A stretch of DNA of 64,000 nucleotides from Vibrio sp. STUT-A11 (GTDB lineage: Bacteria > Pseudomonadota > Gammaproteobacteria > Enterobacterales > Vibrionaceae): positions 992,001 through 1,056,000 of the forward strand of contig NZ_AP026764.1 in assembly GCF_026000435.1 (NCBI RefSeq), given 5' to 3'. How positions within the stretch are numbered: position 1 is the stretch's first letter; each line of letters starts with the position of its first letter. Below are positions 61,924 to 64,000 of the stretch, in pieces. Under the pieces are notes generated by a model that was given only the letters and a program-made list of their open reading frames with translations, made no database searches and was not told the origin of the DNA. The translations under genes were made by a program, and so were the position numbers.

Positions 61924-62811
61924 CTATTTGATTCTTTTGGGCTGATACCACTCTTCCATAAACTTCAAAAACGCACGCGATGCATTAGACAAGTAGTGGC
62001 TGCTTTTCCAGCCAATACCGAATTCGACTTTTAGTGCTGGATTAAACGGTACGCAAACTAGTGGCTCATTTTCTTGCACTATTCGTCTCAGGCATGTGCT
62101 AACTCCTGCCTCCTTTTTCACTAAGGCTTTCACGAGTTCGATTAAGTTGGTCTCAAAGCGTATATCTGGTTTTAAATTGTGCTTCCGGCAGTAACGACTG
62201 ACGGCTTCACGCAGCAAATATCCTTCCCGAAACAGAATAAGCGGTTGCTCGCAGAATTGTTCCAGAGTTACGTTCGATAATTGGGCAAATGGGTGGCTCT
62301 CATTAACGCAGGCAACGATTTCTTCAGGGCACAATGAGACGTATCTCAGTTGATCAACGGGTTTATCTGTGCGGACGAATGCCAAGTCTAAAGCGCCTTC
62401 TAAAAGCATTTTTTCTAGTGTTGCTGTGCCGTGTTCCTGAACATGAATACGAATATTAGGGTAGGCTTGGTTAAAGGCTGACAGTGCTTCAGGGAAAAAA
62501 TAAGACCCAAGCATTGCAGAAACACCAAAATCGATTTTGCCGCGTTCGAGCCCTTTCAGCTCATCCATTTCAATCTGGGCGAGTTCAACATCTTCCAGAA
62601 TCCTGCGCGCATGGAACAGGAATCTCATGCCATCAGAGGTGAGCTGAATCTGTCTGCTGCTGCGATTGATCAACTTCAGACCGATTTCTTTCTCTAATTT
62701 TTGCATGCTAACACTGAGTGCCGATTGGGCAATATCCAGTTGATCGGCTGTTTTGGTAAAGTTGCCGTTCTTAGCTAAAGCGACAAAGTACTGAAGACGT
62801 TTGATGTCCAC
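61924..62811 (-). CDS. LysR-family regulator of the glutarate module
   Basis: The 295-residue protein starts at GTG (MDIKRLQYFVALAKNGNFTK). It has a complete LysR helix-turn-helix (TADQLDIAQSALSVSMQKLE) and an effector domain resembling the CynR/CbbR-like group. It is convergent with the TRAP operon and two genes from glaH, so regulation of the glaH-lhgO/TRAP promoters is the most likely role. The known glutarate regulator in E. coli (CsiR/GlaR) is GntR-type, so this would be a different solution. Its upstream bases contain ATACAATATACATTC and GATTGAAATAT, similar in texture to the glaH promoter. Confidence 0.85.
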   Translation of the reverse strand: MDIKRLQYFVALAKNGNFTKTADQLDIAQSALSVSMQKLEKEIGLKLINRSSRQIQLTSDGMRFLFHARRILEDVELAQIEMDELKGLERGKIDFGVSAMLGSYFFPEALSAFNQAYPNIRIHVQEHGTATLEKMLLEGALDLAFVRTDKPVDQLRYVSLCPEEIVACVNESHPFAQLSNVTLEQFCEQPLILFREGYLLREAVSRYCRKHNLKPDIRFETNLIELVKALVKKEAGVSTCLRRIVQENEPLVCVPFNPALKVEFGIGWKSSHYLSNASRAFLKFMEEWYQPKRIK

Positions 62812-62988
62812 GTGACGTTTCCATGAGGTTTATGATGCGAACAAAACAGAATACAATATACATTCTGGCGATTGAAATATAGGCTACAATCACTTTTGGT
62901 TATTAAGAAGAGAAAAGCAATTAAGAGAAGATTACGATCACAGTCTTAATGCTTCTGTTGTGAATTTTGACAAAATCCTAGGGCATAT

Positions 62989-63312
62989 CTACTGGCTGTC
63001 CCACATCACGTCACATTGGTCTTCAATGGCAGATTTGAGCAGTTCAACAAGTGGCATTGCTCTGTGACCTATCGATACGACCGGTTCTGATTGCTCGTCA
63101 TCATCATCATCTGCTTCTTGAACGGATTTATGCTCTGCTTCTGCTGCTTTGGTTAACGAAGCGGTTAATCTGGCGAGCGCTTCTGGCAGGTCTTGAGCTG
63201 AGATCGAACCGGGCACAGTACCGCTATGCCCCATCATCTTTATCATATTGAGGGCAATATCGCCGAACATGGTGATATTGGCATGGCTTTTACAGCGAAA
63301 GGTGATCAGCAT
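62989..63312 (-). CDS. DUF1840 family protein
   Basis: The 107-residue protein begins MLITFRCKSHANITMFGDIA and ends VELLKSAIEDQCDVMWDSQ, the conserved ends of DUF1840. An acidic linker EADDDDDEQSEP lies in the middle. It is a small cytoplasmic protein of unknown function found in many gammaproteobacteria. GTAAACC and GGAGTAAACC precede the ATG. It stands alone with about 180 bases to the LysR gene. Confidence 0.85.
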   Translation of the reverse strand: MLITFRCKSHANITMFGDIALNMIKMMGHSGTVPGSISAQDLPEALARLTASLTKAAEAEHKSVQEADDDDDEQSEPVVSIGHRAMPLVELLKSAIEDQCDVMWDSQ

Positions 63313-63341
63313 GGTTTACTCCGGTTTTTCCTAAATATGTT

Positions 63342-63503
63342 ATACCAATCGTAGCAAATAACTGGTTATTCTAGCTTGTTAAAATACTAGATAACAGCGT
63401 TAACATTTTTGATTGTAGAGTAACTACTTATCGAAAAATGTTGCCTTGTTCTCAAGCATTTTTCCTACGCTATTTCTGACCACTTACTTACTGTGATTGG
63501 TAT
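63342..63503. repeat. MITE-like element with terminal inverted repeats
   Basis: The 162-bp element starts ATACCAATC and ends GATTGGTAT. The inverted similarity extends to about 25 bases per end with around 20 matches (ATACCAATC..AG.AA.TAA.TGGT). It has no coding capacity. Elements with these termini are, to my memory, common in vibrio intergenic regions. Bases 63504-63672 beyond it hold nothing I recognise. Confidence 0.75.
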
Positions 63504-63672
63504 TCGCCAGTTTAACCGGAGTTTACCTAAATAGTGGAATCAAATTTTTTGGGATCGGAAGACGCTTACGCTTTCCTGTCTAATCAAACAAGTTCTTCAG
63601 GAGTCTGCTGATAGGTTTTACTCTAAGCTAAGCTGACTTAAAAAGCTCACCGAAGCAGCAGGCTCAAAAAAT

Positions 63673-64000
63673 TTAGACTGAGAGAGCGGTACTTTGGTCG
63701 AACTCTTCAGTATCTATCTCAACTTGTTGAGCGACGTTGTAGCGCGTGCCGGAAACATTGTCATTGTTGATGAGCTGCCCCATTTTTTCTAACAGGTCGC
63801 TAGATAGGGTTACCGACGTTGCAGACACATTCTCGGTGAGATGGTCGATATTGGTGGTTCCCGGAATAACATGAATATGATCGTGTTGATCCAGTACCCA
63901 GCGCAGAACGATGCTAGCCAGACTCGCTTTACTTAGCTCAGTGTCAGACTCTTGCTCGATCAATTGCGCCAGTTGTGCCACCAGATGCTGGTTATGGGCA
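63673..64000 (-). CDS. Aldo/keto reductase, C-terminal part (cut by window edge)
   Basis: The reverse strand is open from the window end. It encodes AHNQHLVAQLAQLIEQESDT, then ASLASIVLRWVLDQHDHIHV and IPGTTNIDHLTENVSAT, then a tail to the stop at 63673. The pattern ALRWVL...VIPGTTNxxHLxEN is the C-terminal cofactor region of AKR11/AKR13-like reductases. The catalytic N-terminal part is outside the window. The last residues (EEFDQSTALSV) are not conserved. Confidence 0.8.
   Translation of the reverse strand, partial: AHNQHLVAQLAQLIEQESDTELSKASLASIVLRWVLDQHDHIHVIPGTTNIDHLTENVSATSVTLSSDLLEKMGQLINNDNVSGTRYNVAQQVEIDTEEFDQSTALSV

Noticed and set aside
1..64000. CRISPR arrays, tRNA or rRNA genes
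   Set aside because: Read for regular spaced repeats and for tRNA-like cloverleaf ends; none were recognised by eye.

Overview
The window looks like Vibrionaceae chromosome, an inference from four things: moderate base composition, vibrio-type gene families (CidAB with its LysR regulator, CLCA_X, DUF1840), a short element with ATACCAATC/GATTGGTAT termini, and IS3/IS4 remnants. I could not run any search, so the genus is not certain. No rRNA, tRNA or CRISPR array was seen. Much of the window is accessory metabolism and transport, arranged as self-contained cassettes, each with its own regulator.

Left part (1-7.6 kb): a partial LysR gene stands divergent from cidA-cidB. Then comes an RND efflux operon (adaptor plus permease). 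Its TetR gene has lost its middle, including the helix-turn-helix, although a good palindromic operator remains. Broken IS3-type transposase ends lie on both sides of this cassette.

Aromatic island (7.8-21.3 kb): a complete route from benzoate to central metabolism. The plus strand carries catB-catC-catA-benA-benB-benC-benD-benK. The minus strand carries pcaI-pcaJ-pcaF-pcaD, an IclR-type PcaR and a LysR CatR/BenM. BenABCD makes catechol, CatABC makes 3-oxoadipate enol-lactone, and PcaD, PcaIJ and PcaF finish to succinyl-CoA and acetyl-CoA. BenK imports benzoate. Palindromic PcaR-type boxes precede pcaR and pcaI, and CatM/BenM-type sites lie between catR and catB.

Middle (21.8-34.3 kb): an LLM flavin monooxygenase, an Old Yellow Enzyme and two SnoaL/NTF2-like proteins surround a palindrome, with a LysR gene. 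A large secreted subtilase is split by a frame change. Its terminator was struck by an intact 1431-bp IS4-like element that left a 10-bp target duplication. Next come an exported prephenate-dehydratase-like protein and a CLCA_X-like gene with a zinc-protease-type motif.

Right part (34.4-64 kb): soxR is divergent from an RND efflux operon whose promoter has a SoxR box in a 19-bp spacer. Then follow an NAD(P)-binding reductase, an MFS exporter, an aldo/keto reductase, a tannase-family esterase and an SDR. An amidoligase gene overlaps a class I glutamine-amidotransferase-like hydrolase gene. A ferric-siderophore uptake operon (IutA-like receptor plus FhuC-, FhuD- and FhuB-like ABC parts) lies behind a Fur box. 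After a DMT exporter and a LysR comes a glutarate module: glaH and lhgO divergent from a TAXI-TRAP transporter, with a LysR. The window ends with DUF1840, the MITE-like repeat and a partial aldo/keto reductase.
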